64,000 nucleotides of DNA from Aquitalea pelogenes. GTDB taxonomy: Bacteria; Pseudomonadota; Gammaproteobacteria; Burkholderiales; Chromobacteriaceae. Shown here piece by piece: positions 8,336-16,757 of this stretch. The DNA is taken from assembly GCF_001515305.1 (NCBI RefSeq), contig NZ_LNQV01000008.1, forward strand, positions 51,608 to 115,607. The letters are read 5' to 3'. The notes under the pieces were generated by a model. It did not search any database, was not told where the DNA came from, and saw nothing but the letters and a program-made list of their open reading frames with translations. The translations under genes were made by a program, and so were the position numbers. Numbering within the stretch: position 1 is the first letter of the stretch; the number at the start of each line of letters is the position of its first letter.

Positions 8336-8590
8336 TCAGCGACAGCCCAGCATGGCTTGCAACTGGTTTACCGTTTCAGCGCGCAACCCATGCGGTTGCA
8401 GGCTGGCGATCAGTTCGCACAACTGGTTGAACACGGCGCGACCGGGCGCACTCAGCCGGTGCAGGTCGGCCAGGCCAAGCTCACCGCACTGGTAGGCCGA
8501 ACCCAGCAGCAGGGCAAGTTCGGCCAGCATGGCGCGGTCCGGGGCGTGCTCAAGGGAATTGATCAGCGGAATGATATCTGCTTCTGTCAT
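8336..8590 (-). CDS. 84-aa hypothetical helical protein
   Basis: Starts MTEADIIPLINSLEHAPDRAM; predicted to be all alpha-helical, cytosolic, with Leu-rich amphipathic segments (LAELALLLGSAY, VFNQLCELIASL). The frame is open further upstream, but that part looks non-coding in composition, so the ATG at 8590 is preferred. It lies divergent from the YkgJ-like gene. No family recognised. Confidence 0.55.
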   Translation of the reverse strand: MTEADIIPLINSLEHAPDRAMLAELALLLGSAYQCGELGLADLHRLSAPGRAVFNQLCELIASLQPHGLRAETVNQLQAMLGCR

Positions 8591-8670
8591 ATTGAAACAA
8601 TCGTTTGAATGCCATGAACAACAGTGTAATCCCGGGGCAAAGTACTGGCATGTGGCAAGCGCATACTGGA

Positions 8671-8682
8671 TGATCATGATCA
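8671..8682. promoter_or_regulatory. 12-base perfect palindrome TGATCATGATCA in a divergent gap
   Basis: It lies between divergent starts at 8590 (-) and 8740 (+). Self-complementary, made of two TGATCA repeats; a possible operator. Short palindromes also occur by chance. Confidence 0.3.
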
Positions 8683-8739
8683 AACGGGAAGCATTTCGCG
8701 CCGGCATCCGCTGGCGGCGGGTCAGAAAAGAGGGCAGGC

Positions 8740-9393
8740 ATGCAGTTGGGTGAACAGGAGCAGGCGGCACTGAAAGCCTCTATTGTCCAGGTAGGCCAGC
8801 GGGTGGCGCGGGAGCTGGGCGAGCGTCCGGAACTGGCACAAGCGCTGCACGTGGTGGGCTTTTTGCATGCGGCCGTCGACAAGACCGTCGCCCAGGCTGC
8901 CTTGCGTGGTGAAAAACCCGCTTGTCAGCCGGGCTGTGCCAGTTGCTGTCATGTGCGGGTGGAAGTAAGCCCGGTGGAAGCCTTGCGCCTGGCCGCCTGC
9001 CTGCAAGACTGGCCTGAAGCGCGACGTCAGGACTTGCTGCAAGGCCTGCAGCAGCGCTTGGTCCGGCTGGAAAATGCCGGTGAACCTTCCCCGCGCTTGC
9101 CTTGCGTATTCCTGCAAGACAGCATGTGCAGCATCTATCCATGGCGCCCGGCCAATTGTCGCAAGGCGCATTCCTTTTCGGCAGAGGCTTGTCAGCAGGG
9201 CGCGGAGCACATTCCGCAGGATCTGGCCATCACGCTGGCTGCCGAAGCCCTGCAGGCTGGTACGGCACAGGGCTATCGTCAGGCAGGTCTTTCAATGGCA
9301 CCGCTGGAGTTGACCCGTGCCATGCTGTGGGCGCTGGAGCAGCCAGCGGCCGGTGTCGCCTGGCTGGCAGGCGAAAAGATTGCCGCACCTTAG
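8740..9393 (+). CDS. YkgJ-family cysteine-cluster protein (putative zinc/iron-chelating)
   Basis: 217 aa. The core has CQPGCASCCHVRVEVSPVEA at about 63-82 and a second group LPCVF...MCSIYPWRPANCRKAHS at about 121-145, the typical spacing of the YkgJ/CxxCxxCC family that is thought to chelate zinc or iron. Flanked by helical regions. The start at 8740 follows a GAGGG ribosome site. The family has no settled biochemical role. A small gene on the other strand abuts its 3' end. Confidence 0.85.
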   Translation: MQLGEQEQAALKASIVQVGQRVARELGERPELAQALHVVGFLHAAVDKTVAQAALRGEKPACQPGCASCCHVRVEVSPVEALRLAACLQDWPEARRQDLLQGLQQRLVRLENAGEPSPRLPCVFLQDSMCSIYPWRPANCRKAHSFSAEACQQGAEHIPQDLAITLAAEALQAGTAQGYRQAGLSMAPLELTRAMLWALEQPAAGVAWLAGEKIAAP

Positions 9394-9521
9394 CGCATGC
9401 GCAGGATATTCTTGATCAGTCTTGGCTGCAGCGGATTGAGCGACTTGCTTTCCTGATGATGGCCTGCTTGCAAGGCAAGCAGCAGCAGGACAAGCAGACT
9501 GACGGATTTTGCCGATGTCAT
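9390..9521 (-). CDS. Possible 43-aa secreted micropeptide
   Basis: MTSAKSVSLLVLLLLALQAG has the basic N-end and hydrophobic core of a Sec signal, followed by a short polar, basic tail ending ILRMR. Its stop overlaps the YkgJ stop by 4 bases. There is no clear ribosome site, and the peptide is short enough to arise by chance. Confidence 0.3.
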   Translation of the reverse strand: MTSAKSVSLLVLLLLALQAGHHQESKSLNPLQPRLIKNILRMR

Positions 9522-9620
9522 GGCGGGTGAGTCGTTGAAATGATGAACCGGGCGTCAGTGTACGCCTTCAATCCTTTACCGGCCAGTCCGGTTCGCACAT
9601 CAAATTCAGGGAGAAACGTG

Positions 9621-10046
9621 ATGGATGGCTGGTTGCCATGGGCCTTGTTGTCCGCCGTATTTGCCGCGCTGACAGCCATTCTGGCCAAGGCCGGCTTGCG
9701 TCATGTCGATGCGGATCTGGCTACGCTGATCCGTACCGGCATCATTGCACTGGTGCTGTCAGCCTTTGTCTGGCTGACCGGCAAGTGGCGCAATCCATTG
9801 CAGCTGCCGGGCCAGACCTGGCTGTTTCTGGGCCTGTCAGGGCTGGCAACGGGGGCGTCCTGGGTATGTTATTTCCGCGCCTTGCAGTTGGGCGAAGCCA
9901 GCAAGGTGGCACCGGTGGACAAGCTCAGTCTGGTACTGGTGGCCGTGTTTGCCGTGCTGTTTCTGGGTGAACGCCCCGGCCTGCGGGAATGGCTGGGTAT
10001 TGGCCTGGTGGCGCTGGGCGTATTGGTGCTGGCCATCCGTCGCTGA
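9621..10046 (+). CDS. Single-domain EamA/DMT-family transporter
   Basis: 141 aa, about half the usual two-repeat DMT length, with four to five hydrophobic segments: one EamA domain. Starts MDGWLPWALLSAVFAALTAIL; includes the conserved GEASKVAPVDKLSLVLVAVFAVLFLGERP segment and ends LGIGLVALGVLVLAIRR. Such short proteins work as homodimers and move small metabolites or drugs across the inner membrane. The ATG at 9621 is chosen because GGGAGAAAC precedes it; an earlier ATG at 9540 would add a non-membrane leader. Substrate unknown. Confidence 0.85.
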   Translation: MDGWLPWALLSAVFAALTAILAKAGLRHVDADLATLIRTGIIALVLSAFVWLTGKWRNPLQLPGQTWLFLGLSGLATGASWVCYFRALQLGEASKVAPVDKLSLVLVAVFAVLFLGERPGLREWLGIGLVALGVLVLAIRR

Positions 10047-10061
10047 GGATGCCCATGCCGC

Positions 10062-10292
10062 TCAGGCGGGTTGCAGTTCCTGTGCCTGCTGTTCCAGCAG
10101 CCATTCGTAAAATGCCTGATCGAGCAACCAGGCATCCTCGCCCTGGCGCAGAATCCACATCGGGCCGCCACAGGGGCCGAGGCAGCGGCCGACAATATCG
10201 TACGTGCCGGTCGGAATGCGTCTGACGGATTCGAAGTCGGGCAGTGACAGGCCGGGCAGGCTGTTGCTGGTGTTGATGACAAGTACTGGCAT
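10062..10292 (-). CDS. 76-aa hypothetical protein with a CxxxC motif
   Basis: MPVLVINTSNSLPGLSLPDF, then GRCLGPCGGPMWIL with two cysteines at about 37 and 41, and an acidic, Gln-rich helical tail (WLLEQQAQELQPA). Cytosolic. It follows the 13-gene operon on the same strand but is separated by a terminator-like hairpin, so it is probably transcribed separately or as read-through. No family recognised; a metal or redox role is only suggested by the Cys pair. Confidence 0.55.
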   Translation of the reverse strand: MPVLVINTSNSLPGLSLPDFESVRRIPTGTYDIVGRCLGPCGGPMWILRQGEDAWLLDQAFYEWLLEQQAQELQPA

Positions 10293-10297
10293 GGCGG

Positions 10298-10325
10298 ACA
10301 AAGAAATCCCACGCCTGGCGTGGGA
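10298..10325 (-). terminator. Terminator-like hairpin at the end of the photolyase operon
   Basis: Perfect 8-3-8 stem TCCCACGC / GCGTGGGA. On the minus strand it is followed by TTTCTTTG. It lies about 125 bases after the stop of the last operon gene (10451); the gap 10326-10450 holds nothing else I recognise. Confidence 0.6.
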
Positions 10326-10450
10326 AAAGAGTCGTCTACAAAGGAGGAACGGCCACCTTACCCGTACTTGATGGCAGTTGTCATCGGGGCTTCTACTTAT
10401 CACACAGCCAGTAAACGTGCGGAGTGATTGTTCTTGCAGGGCCTGACTGG

Positions 10451-11983
10451 CTAGTCCAGAGGCAAACCCAGCTGCTGTTGCACGTCTGGCCGACGTCGGT
10501 TTGTACGCTTGCCCGGCGGGCGCTGGCGCGAACCATGGCGCGCGACGATGGCCGCTTTTTCGGCCTTTACTTCCGGCTGCTTGCGCCAGGCATGCAGGCG
10601 CTGCTTGGCCAGCCGCGTTGCGCTTTCCAGTTCGCATGGCGGTGCTGGCAGCGCCTGCTCACCGATCAGGCCGTATTGCTTGCGCAGGCTGTCCGGCATT
10701 TTCCACGGCTCGAACAGCCAGCCATCCGGCAGCTGTTGCATCAGCGGCAGCCAGCGGCGCACAAAGCGGCCTTGCGGGTCGTGATCCATCGCCTGCTTTA
10801 CCGGGTTGTACACCCGGGTGGTGTTGATGCCGGTGGTGCCGGACTGCATTTGCAACTGGCTCCAGTGGATGCCGGGTTCGTAATCCAGAAACGCCCGCGC
10901 CAGCCACAGCCCCACCGGCCGCCAGTGCAGCCACAGCGGGTAGGCCGCCACCGAAACCAGCATGGCGCGCATGCGGAAGTTCAGCCAGCCGGTGTGATTG
11001 AGCATGGCCACGCAGGCATCCACCAGCGGCCAGCCGGTGCGGCCCTGCATCAGCGCCTGCAAGCGGGCTTCGTCATGTTCCGTCTCACGCAGGCCGTCGT
11101 AGCCACGGTGCATGTTGCGCCATTCGATTTCCGGTTCGGATTCCAGCTTCTGCATGAAATGACAATGCCAGTGCAGGCGGCTGATGAAAGCCTGCAAGCC
11201 CTTGCGCTGGCGTGTGCTGTCCTCTGGCAGGCGTTGCAGCTCGCGGTGCGTGGCTTGCACGATTTCGCGCAGGCTGAGGCAACCCAGGGCCAGATAAGGG
11301 GAGAGGCGCGAGCAGGCCGTGGGAGCGGACAGCGGCGAGGAAATACCGCCGCGATATTGCGCGCTGCGCAGTTGCAGGAAGTCCTGTAATACCGCAATGG
11401 CACGGCGACGGCCGCCACGCTGGCGCTGTGGCGGGTCAAACGGAAAGATGCCCAGGCTGTCGGCACCGGGTGCGGTCATGATGGGTAGCGGGCAGGGCGC
11501 GGCCTGCAGCGCTGGCACCGGCAAGCAGGGCTGGCTGACAAACTGCGTCCAGCGTGCGGCCCAGCCATCGCGCGAGCGCAAACGGCGGATAACGCCGGTC
11601 TGGGCGAATTCCTGCCATTGCACTCGCTGTTGCAGGCACCAGCGGCCAACGGCCAGATCGCGCTGATAGCTAAAGCCATTGCCGGTTTCCTCGTGTGCGT
11701 ACAGGGCGTCGAATGGCATGGCGGCATGCAGGCGCGCCAGCACCTCGACTGCCTCGCCCACCTGGATCAGCAGCGGCAAACCACGGGCTGCCAGCGAGGC
11801 CGCCAGGTCCTGCACGCATTCCAGCGCAAAGTGGTAGTGCTGGCTGGAGGCATCCGGCTGCTGCCACAGCGCGGGCTCGATGATGTACAGGCACAGCACC
11901 GGCCCGGCCAGGCTGGCAGCTGTCAGGGCAGCGTGATCGTGCAGGCGCAAGTCACGCTTGAACCAGACCACCCCGACGCTCAC
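10451..11983 (-). CDS. Cryptochrome/photolyase-family flavoprotein (last gene of the photostress operon)
   Basis: 510 aa. The N-terminal Rossmann-like photolyase domain starts VVWFKRDLRLHDHAAL; the C-terminal FAD-binding domain contains HWSQLQMQSGTTGINTTRVYNP and QFRRW-like FVRRWLP. These photolyases repair UV pyrimidine dimers with blue light or act as light sensors; which one applies here cannot be told. The GTG at 11983 is chosen as start because it overlaps the upstream stop (GTGA), giving translational coupling like the rest of the operon, and because the protein then begins exactly at the conserved VVWFKRDLR. A Lys/Arg-rich C-terminal tail (RQRPPGKRTNRRRP) could touch DNA. It is the third photolyase homologue in one operon and differs from both others. 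Confidence 0.88.
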   Translation of the reverse strand: MSVGVVWFKRDLRLHDHAALTAASLAGPVLCLYIIEPALWQQPDASSQHYHFALECVQDLAASLAARGLPLLIQVGEAVEVLARLHAAMPFDALYAHEETGNGFSYQRDLAVGRWCLQQRVQWQEFAQTGVIRRLRSRDGWAARWTQFVSQPCLPVPALQAAPCPLPIMTAPGADSLGIFPFDPPQRQRGGRRRAIAVLQDFLQLRSAQYRGGISSPLSAPTACSRLSPYLALGCLSLREIVQATHRELQRLPEDSTRQRKGLQAFISRLHWHCHFMQKLESEPEIEWRNMHRGYDGLRETEHDEARLQALMQGRTGWPLVDACVAMLNHTGWLNFRMRAMLVSVAAYPLWLHWRPVGLWLARAFLDYEPGIHWSQLQMQSGTTGINTTRVYNPVKQAMDHDPQGRFVRRWLPLMQQLPDGWLFEPWKMPDSLRKQYGLIGEQALPAPPCELESATRLAKQRLHAWRKQPEVKAEKAAIVARHGSRQRPPGKRTNRRRPDVQQQLGLPLD

Positions 11984-12972
11984 GGCTGCCAGGCACCCAG
12001 TACGCTGGCAGCCAGATGATGGCCGCTGAGCCAGGCACCTTCCACCTTGCCGCCGTGCAACCAGTCGCCACACAGGCCGATGCCGCTGGCGGCATCCCAC
12101 ATGCTGCCGTGCTGGCTGGCGTGGCAATCGGCATAGCGCCAGCGATGGCTGCTCAGTACCGTGCAGGCCGGGGCACCCAGCGCGCGGAATGCGTCCAGCA
12201 ACTGCTCGCCCACCTCGCTGGCAGGCTGCTCCAGATGAGCAGCACTCCACTCGGCATTGGCTTGCAGCACCCAGCACGGCGCACCGCTACGGCCGGGTTT
12301 GCTGTCGTTGCGGGCAATCCAGCGCAGCGGGCCAGCATTGACAAAGGCCGCAGCAAAGCCGGGCGCGAAGTCAGCCCCGGGCTGCACCATCACCGTCCAG
12401 CAAGGCAGCATGGGCTGCGCTGCTGCCACGGCGGCCAATGCGGGCTGGCTATCGGCCAGCAGGGTTGCGGCCTGCGGCGCGGGTATTGCCACCAGCACCT
12501 GGCTGAACAGTTCGGGCAGCAGGCCGTGTTCGACCGTTTCCAGTTGCCAGCCCGCTACCCTGTGATGCAGGCGGCAGACGGTGTGCTGGCTGCGTACGCT
12601 CAGCCCATCGGCCAGTGCCTTGCATGGGGCCGACATGCCGGGCAGGCCGACATAACGTGTCGGGGTCTCGTGCTGATGGTGCGGCGTGCTGCTGCCTGGC
12701 TGGCCCAGCACTGCCGGGGTGACCGTCCATTCCGCCACCACCCCGGCTTGCAGCCAGTGCGCCACTTGCTGGCGGAAGGCCGGGTCGCGGGCGGTAAAGT
12801 ATTGTGCGCCGTGGTCGGCCTGCCAGTTGTCGCCGCGCCGGGTGCACAGGCGGCCACCCAGGCCGCGGCTTTTGTCAAAAACGGTGGTGCTGAGGCCAGC
12901 TGCATGCAACTGGCGTGCACAGGAGAGGCCGGCGAGGCCTGCTCCGATGATGGCAATCGATGGGGGTGTCAT
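11980..12972 (-). CDS. FAD/NAD(P)-dependent oxidoreductase, renalase-like
   Basis: 330 aa. Starts MTPPSIAIIGAGLAGLSCAR, a GxGxxG dinucleotide-binding fold, followed by VFDKSRGLGGRLCTRR and DHGAQYFTARDPAF, blocks typical of bacterial renalase-like amine oxidases. Such proteins are cytosolic flavoenzymes that oxidise dihydropyridines or unknown substrates, and they are common next to photolyase genes. An in-frame ATG at 12987 would add five residues; neither start has a clear ribosome site. Its stop overlaps the start of the downstream photolyase. Substrate unknown. Confidence 0.85.
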   Translation of the reverse strand: MTPPSIAIIGAGLAGLSCARQLHAAGLSTTVFDKSRGLGGRLCTRRGDNWQADHGAQYFTARDPAFRQQVAHWLQAGVVAEWTVTPAVLGQPGSSTPHHQHETPTRYVGLPGMSAPCKALADGLSVRSQHTVCRLHHRVAGWQLETVEHGLLPELFSQVLVAIPAPQAATLLADSQPALAAVAAAQPMLPCWTVMVQPGADFAPGFAAAFVNAGPLRWIARNDSKPGRSGAPCWVLQANAEWSAAHLEQPASEVGEQLLDAFRALGAPACTVLSSHRWRYADCHASQHGSMWDAASGIGLCGDWLHGGKVEGAWLSGHHLAASVLGAWQP

Positions 12973-13012
12973 GGTGTGCGTCTGCATGATGGTGTGGGAT
13001 TGCGAGGGCGGT

Positions 13013-13237
13013 TCAAAGCCAGCCCTGCCGCCAGCAACTGCTGTCGGTGAGGGTTTGCCAGGCAATGATGCGGCTGCGCCGGGTGTAGACCGCTTCCAGT
13101 TCCACTTCGGTAATCGGCTGGCTGGGGTCGTCCGGCAGCAGCACGCGGGTCACCAGGAAATGCTTTTCCTTGTGCTGCGGCTGCACGGCCGTCCATTTGC
13201 TCAGCAGCAGCTTTCGCGGGTTCAGGCGGACTGGCAT
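13013..13237 (-). CDS. Trp-rich microprotein (TIGR02450 / DUF2389-type)
   Basis: 74 aa: MPVRLNPRKLLLSKWTAVQP, QHKEKHFLVTRVL, and a C-terminal end with W59 and W69 (IIAWQTLTDSSCWRQGWL). The NP(R/K)KLLLSKWTAVQP opening is the signature of this small conserved family of unknown function, which I know mainly from photolyase/cryptochrome neighbourhoods. Three bases after the lipocalin stop and 25 bases before the renalase-like gene, so it is part of the operon. Confidence 0.82.
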   Translation of the reverse strand: MPVRLNPRKLLLSKWTAVQPQHKEKHFLVTRVLLPDDPSQPITEVELEAVYTRRSRIIAWQTLTDSSCWRQGWL

Positions 13238-13240
13238 GGC

Positions 13241-13783
13241 TTAGTTGTCGCTACGGGTTTGCGGCACGTAAATCAGCTGCTCGGTGGCAAAGCCCAGCGC
13301 TTTGGCTTGCTGCAGCAGTGGGTCCAGCACGGCCTGTGACAGTTGTTTGTCACGCGCCAGAATCCACAAGTAAGAGCGGTCGTTACCGGCAATCATGGCC
13401 CAGCGGTAGTCCGGGTCCAGCGCCACCACGTGGTAGCCACCATAGAAGGGGCCGAAGAACGACACCTTGAGCGAAGCGACATGGCTGTCGCCATTGAACA
13501 GTGCGCGGCCTTCTGCCTGTTTCCAGCTGCCTTGCGCCGTGGCATAGCCGCGGTTGATGACCTGCACGCTGCCGTCCGCCTGCGGGGTGTAGCGGGCGCT
13601 GACATCGCTCATGCCGCGCTCGAAGCTGTGGTCGAGCCGGGCAATTTCATACCATTTTCCGCTGTAGCGTTGCAGGTCGAAACCGCTCACCGGCGTGATG
13701 CCGGGCGGCGGCAGGGTGGAGCAGGCGGCCAGCAGCAGGCTGCCTGCCAGTAACAGCAGAGTGCGTAAATGTGTGCGTCGCAT
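13241..13783 (-). CDS. Outer-membrane lipoprotein of the lipocalin family (Blc-like)
   Basis: About 180 aa. Residues 1-20 are a lipoprotein signal ending LLLAAC, with the lipidated Cys at 21. The lipocalin signature GKWYEIARLDHSFERG follows, then the beta-barrel strands and YLWILARDKQLSQ near the end. Blc binds lysophospholipids and fatty acids, which fits the lipid-modifying genes of this operon. Two starts are possible: 13783 (AAGGA ribosome site, compact signal peptide; chosen) and 13807 (overlaps the upstream stop as ATGA, adding MNPHKEST). The product would sit in the outer membrane facing the periplasm. Confidence 0.9.
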   Translation of the reverse strand: MRRTHLRTLLLLAGSLLLAACSTLPPPGITPVSGFDLQRYSGKWYEIARLDHSFERGMSDVSARYTPQADGSVQVINRGYATAQGSWKQAEGRALFNGDSHVASLKVSFFGPFYGGYHVVALDPDYRWAMIAGNDRSYLWILARDKQLSQAVLDPLLQQAKALGFATEQLIYVPQTRSDN

Positions 13784-13803
13784 GGTGGATTCCTTGTGTG
13801 GGT

Positions 13804-15333
13804 TCATAACTGGTTCAGGCCTTGCAGGATGGCCTCCGCACTGTGGCGGATAGCCTCTTGTTCTGTGGCTGGCATCTTGTCCAGCTGGCGGTAAACCAGC
13901 GCCAGCCGCGGGTTGTTGCCCAGCCGGGGGCGCTGGCGCTGGAAGAAGTCCCAGTACAGCGCATTGAAGGGGCAGGCATCGGCACCGTGCCGTGCATCGC
14001 GGCGGTAACGGCAGTCGCCACAGTAATTGCCCATGCGGTGCAGGTAGGCATTACCGGATACATAAGGTTTGCTGGCCAGGAGGCCGCCATCGGCAAACTG
14101 GCTCATGCCCACGGTATTGGGTAGTTCCACCCATTCGAAGGCGTCGATATACACCCCCAGATACCATTCATGCAGCGCCTGCGGCGATAGCCCGGCCAGC
14201 AGCGAAAAATTGCCGATCACCATCAGCCGCTGGATGTGGTGGGCATAGGCCAGTTGCAAGGACTGGCCGATGGCGTGGGCCAGGCAGCGCATGCCGGTTT
14301 TGCCATGCCAGAACCATTCCGGCAGCGGGCGCTGGTGGTCGAAGGCATTGCTGTCGGCATAGCCGGGCATGCGCGCCCAGTACACGCCGCGCACGTATTC
14401 GCGCCAGCCCAGAATCTGGCGGATGAAACCTTCCACTGCCGGCAGCGGGGCGAGGCCGTCCTGCCAGGCTTGCTCCGCTGCGGCCACCACTTCCCGTGGT
14501 GACAGCATCTTGGTATTGAGGGCAAAGGACAGCAGCGAGTGAAACAGATAGGGCGTTTCGCTGTGCATGGCGTCCTGGTAATCACCAAACTGCGGCAGGC
14601 CGTGGCGGATGAAGTGATGCAGCTGCTGCAAGGCCTCGGTGCGGTTCAGCGGCCAGCGCAGGGCGTCGGCTGCGGGATTGCCGAACGATTGCACCCCGGC
14701 GGCTTGCAGCGTGTGCCACAAGGCCTGATGGTCGTGGCCGGGGCGGGTGTCCTGCGGCGGTGGCGGGCTGCCACGCCAGGGTTTGCGGTTGTCGTGATCG
14801 TAGTTCCACTCGCCGCCCACCGGCTTGCCGTCCGGCTGTAGCAGCACACGGTGGCGCTTGCGCATCTGGCGGTAAAACACTTCCATGCGCCATTGTGCCT
14901 TGCCGGCAAACAGCTGACCTGCTTCATGGCGTGTGGTGTAAAAGTGCTCGCTGTCCACCATCCGGCACGGAATACTTTGCCGGCTGGCCCACTGCTGTAA
15001 TTGCTGGTCCAGCCGCCATTCGTCCGGTGCCTGCCAGGCAAATGCCGTGGCCTGATAGTGCTGGCTCAGTGCGTCTAGATTGTCCTCCAGCGTGCCGCGA
15101 TTGCTGGGGTCGTCGATGGCAACATAGCGCACGCGGTGGCCAGCGGCTTTCAGCTGGCGGGCAAAGTCACGCATCCCGGCCAGTACTGCCAGCAGCTTTT
15201 GCGCGTGGTGCAGCACATACCCGGTTTCCTGCCGCAGCTCCAGCAGCAGGTAGACCACATTGGCATCATGGCTGGCAAACCAGCTGTGCTGCGGATTGAG
15301 CTGGTCGCCCAGTATCAGACGCAGGGTGGTCAT
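13804..15333 (-). CDS. Iron-sulfur bacterial cryptochrome/photolyase (FeS-BCP, PhrB (6-4) photolyase type)
   Basis: 509 aa. N-terminal domain LRLILGDQLNPQHSWF is the FeS-BCP opening. Four cysteines expected to bind the [4Fe-4S] cluster are present: MRCLAHA around residue 350, then YCGDC and DACPF around 435-460. PLNTVGMSQFADGG-like (ELPNTVGMSQFADGG) and GWREYVRGVYW belong to the same group. Agrobacterium PhrB of this class repairs (6-4) photoproducts. The ATG at 15333 is chosen because it overlaps the upstream DASH stop as ATGA. No feature is missing, so repair activity is likely. Confidence 0.93.
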   Translation of the reverse strand: MTTLRLILGDQLNPQHSWFASHDANVVYLLLELRQETGYVLHHAQKLLAVLAGMRDFARQLKAAGHRVRYVAIDDPSNRGTLEDNLDALSQHYQATAFAWQAPDEWRLDQQLQQWASRQSIPCRMVDSEHFYTTRHEAGQLFAGKAQWRMEVFYRQMRKRHRVLLQPDGKPVGGEWNYDHDNRKPWRGSPPPPQDTRPGHDHQALWHTLQAAGVQSFGNPAADALRWPLNRTEALQQLHHFIRHGLPQFGDYQDAMHSETPYLFHSLLSFALNTKMLSPREVVAAAEQAWQDGLAPLPAVEGFIRQILGWREYVRGVYWARMPGYADSNAFDHQRPLPEWFWHGKTGMRCLAHAIGQSLQLAYAHHIQRLMVIGNFSLLAGLSPQALHEWYLGVYIDAFEWVELPNTVGMSQFADGGLLASKPYVSGNAYLHRMGNYCGDCRYRRDARHGADACPFNALYWDFFQRQRPRLGNNPRLALVYRQLDKMPATEQEAIRHSAEAILQGLNQL

Positions 15334-16606
15334 GGCTGGCTCCACAGCTGGCGGTAGTGGCCGTCGGCATCGTATTCCGCCGCTTGCTTGTCCGGGTTGA
15401 AACGGCGGCCGCCGCGCGGGTCGGTACCCAGTCCGGCCAGATACAGCCAGTTGCCCTGGTTCTGGCTGCAGTCGTAGTCAAGCAGGCAGGCTTCAAACCA
15501 GGCCGCACCGGCACGCCAGTCGCATTGCAGTTCGTGAATCAGGTAGCTGGCCACAATCTGGCGCATGCGATTGCCCAGATAGCCGGTGGCGGCCAGTTCA
15601 CGCATGCCGGCGTCTATCAGTGCATGACCGGTTTGCCCGGCCATCCAGCGTTGGAAAGCCGCCGGGTTATGCGTCGGACTGGCGCGTTGTGGCAGGCCGC
15701 CGGGGTGATACAGGCGGCGGCCATGCTGGCGTTGCAGCAGCTTGAAGTAATCGCGCCACAGCAGTTCAAACCATAGCCAGTAGCTGCTGTCGCTATGGCC
15801 GTGCTCGGTTTCAAAGGCATGCAGCTGTTGCAGCACCAGTCGTGCTGACAGGCTGCCACAGGCCAGCCAGGGCGAGAACTTGCTGGAGTAGTCGATGCCA
15901 TGCAGGCCGTTGCGGGTGGCCTTGTAGCTGTGCGGCAGGCCGCGTTGCAGGTACTGCGCCAGATGTGCCAGCGCGGCTGTCTCGCTGCCGGCAAAAGCGG
16001 CGTCCGGAAAAGGAAAACTGGAGCGCGGGTCGGTGGCCGGGTAGTCCATGGCCGCCAGCGGCTGGATCAACTGGCGGGCTGCCGGTGGCAAGGGTGGTAA
16101 TGCCGGTTCCGGCAAGGGCGCGGCGGGCTGGATGGCGGCGGCTTCCACTTGCTGACGGAAGCGGGTGAACTGGTCTGGCAGCTGTGCATCTGCCCAGGGC
16201 AGGCTGTCCGGCGCTAGCAGGGTGGATTGCCAGAAACTGTGCACGGCAAGGCCGCAGCGCGCAGGGCGGTCAGTTCGTCCTGTTCTTCCGGGGTGGCGAT
16301 GTCCTCGCAGTAAATGGCAGTGGCACCTATCTGGCTTGCCAGTGCGGGCAGCACGCGGGCCAGGCTGCCACTGGCATGCAGCAGGCCGCTACCCTGTTGT
16401 AGCAATGCGGTGGCCAACCCCTGCAGCGCACTGTGGCGGAAGGCGCGACGTCGGGCGCTCACCCGCTCGAAGCCCCAGCGCGAGGTTTGCGGCTGCGGGC
16501 TGACATGAACCGGCAACAGGTAATCCGCCTGCTGGCAGGCTGCAGTCAGCGCCGGGTTGTCATGCAGGCGCAGGTCGTCTCGGAAACAATAGATCAGCGT
16601 GGTCAT
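15330..16606 (-). pseudogene. DASH-family cryptochrome, reading frame broken by one missing base
   Basis: The N-terminal part starts MTTLIYCFRDDLRLHDNPAL and runs to about 16245 (TALRAAALP). The next frame continues HSFWQSTLLAPDSLPW to the stop at 15330. Joined with one added base the junction reads ALPVHSFWQSTLL, as expected for DASH proteins; the span is 1277 bases (3n+2), about 425 aa repaired. The FAD pocket is complete in the second half: YKATRNGLHGIDYSSKFSPWLA, NRMRQIVASYLIHEL, DYDCSQNQGNWLYLAG, GGRRFNPDKQA. Cry-DASH repairs dimers in single-stranded DNA and may signal light. The loss falls at a CC pair (CC to CCC restores it). Its stop overlaps the next start (ATGA), which argues that the gene is intact in the cell. 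Confidence 0.88.
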
Positions 16607-16610
16607 GGCT

Positions 16611-16757
16611 TCAGTGCTGCTGGCGGCAGCGTTCGGAACAGTATTTCACCTCATCCCAGCAGCGCGCCCATTTGCGCCGCCAGCTCATCGGCTTGCCACA
16701 GGCCGCGCAGGGCTTGCTGGGCAGGCTGCTTTTGTTGCCGCGAAATGGCGCTTTCAT
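16611..16757 (-). CDS. DUF2256 zinc-finger microprotein
   Basis: 48 aa: four cysteines at 17, 20, 40 and 44 (CAAC and YCSERC) with the conserved core MSWRRKWARCWDEVKYC. This is the DUF2256 family, a tiny zinc-binding protein usually encoded beside cryptochrome/photolyase genes; its role is unknown. Its ATG overlaps the upstream stop (ATGA) and its stop is 4 bases before the DASH start, so all three are coupled. Confidence 0.88.
   Translation of the reverse strand: MKAPFRGNKSSLPSKPCAACGKPMSWRRKWARCWDEVKYCSERCRQQH

Noticed and set aside
10451..12277. Longer photolyase frame starting at 12277
   Set aside because: The extra residues are nonsense read through the upstream flavoprotein gene; the GTG at 11983 matches the family start and couples to the upstream stop.
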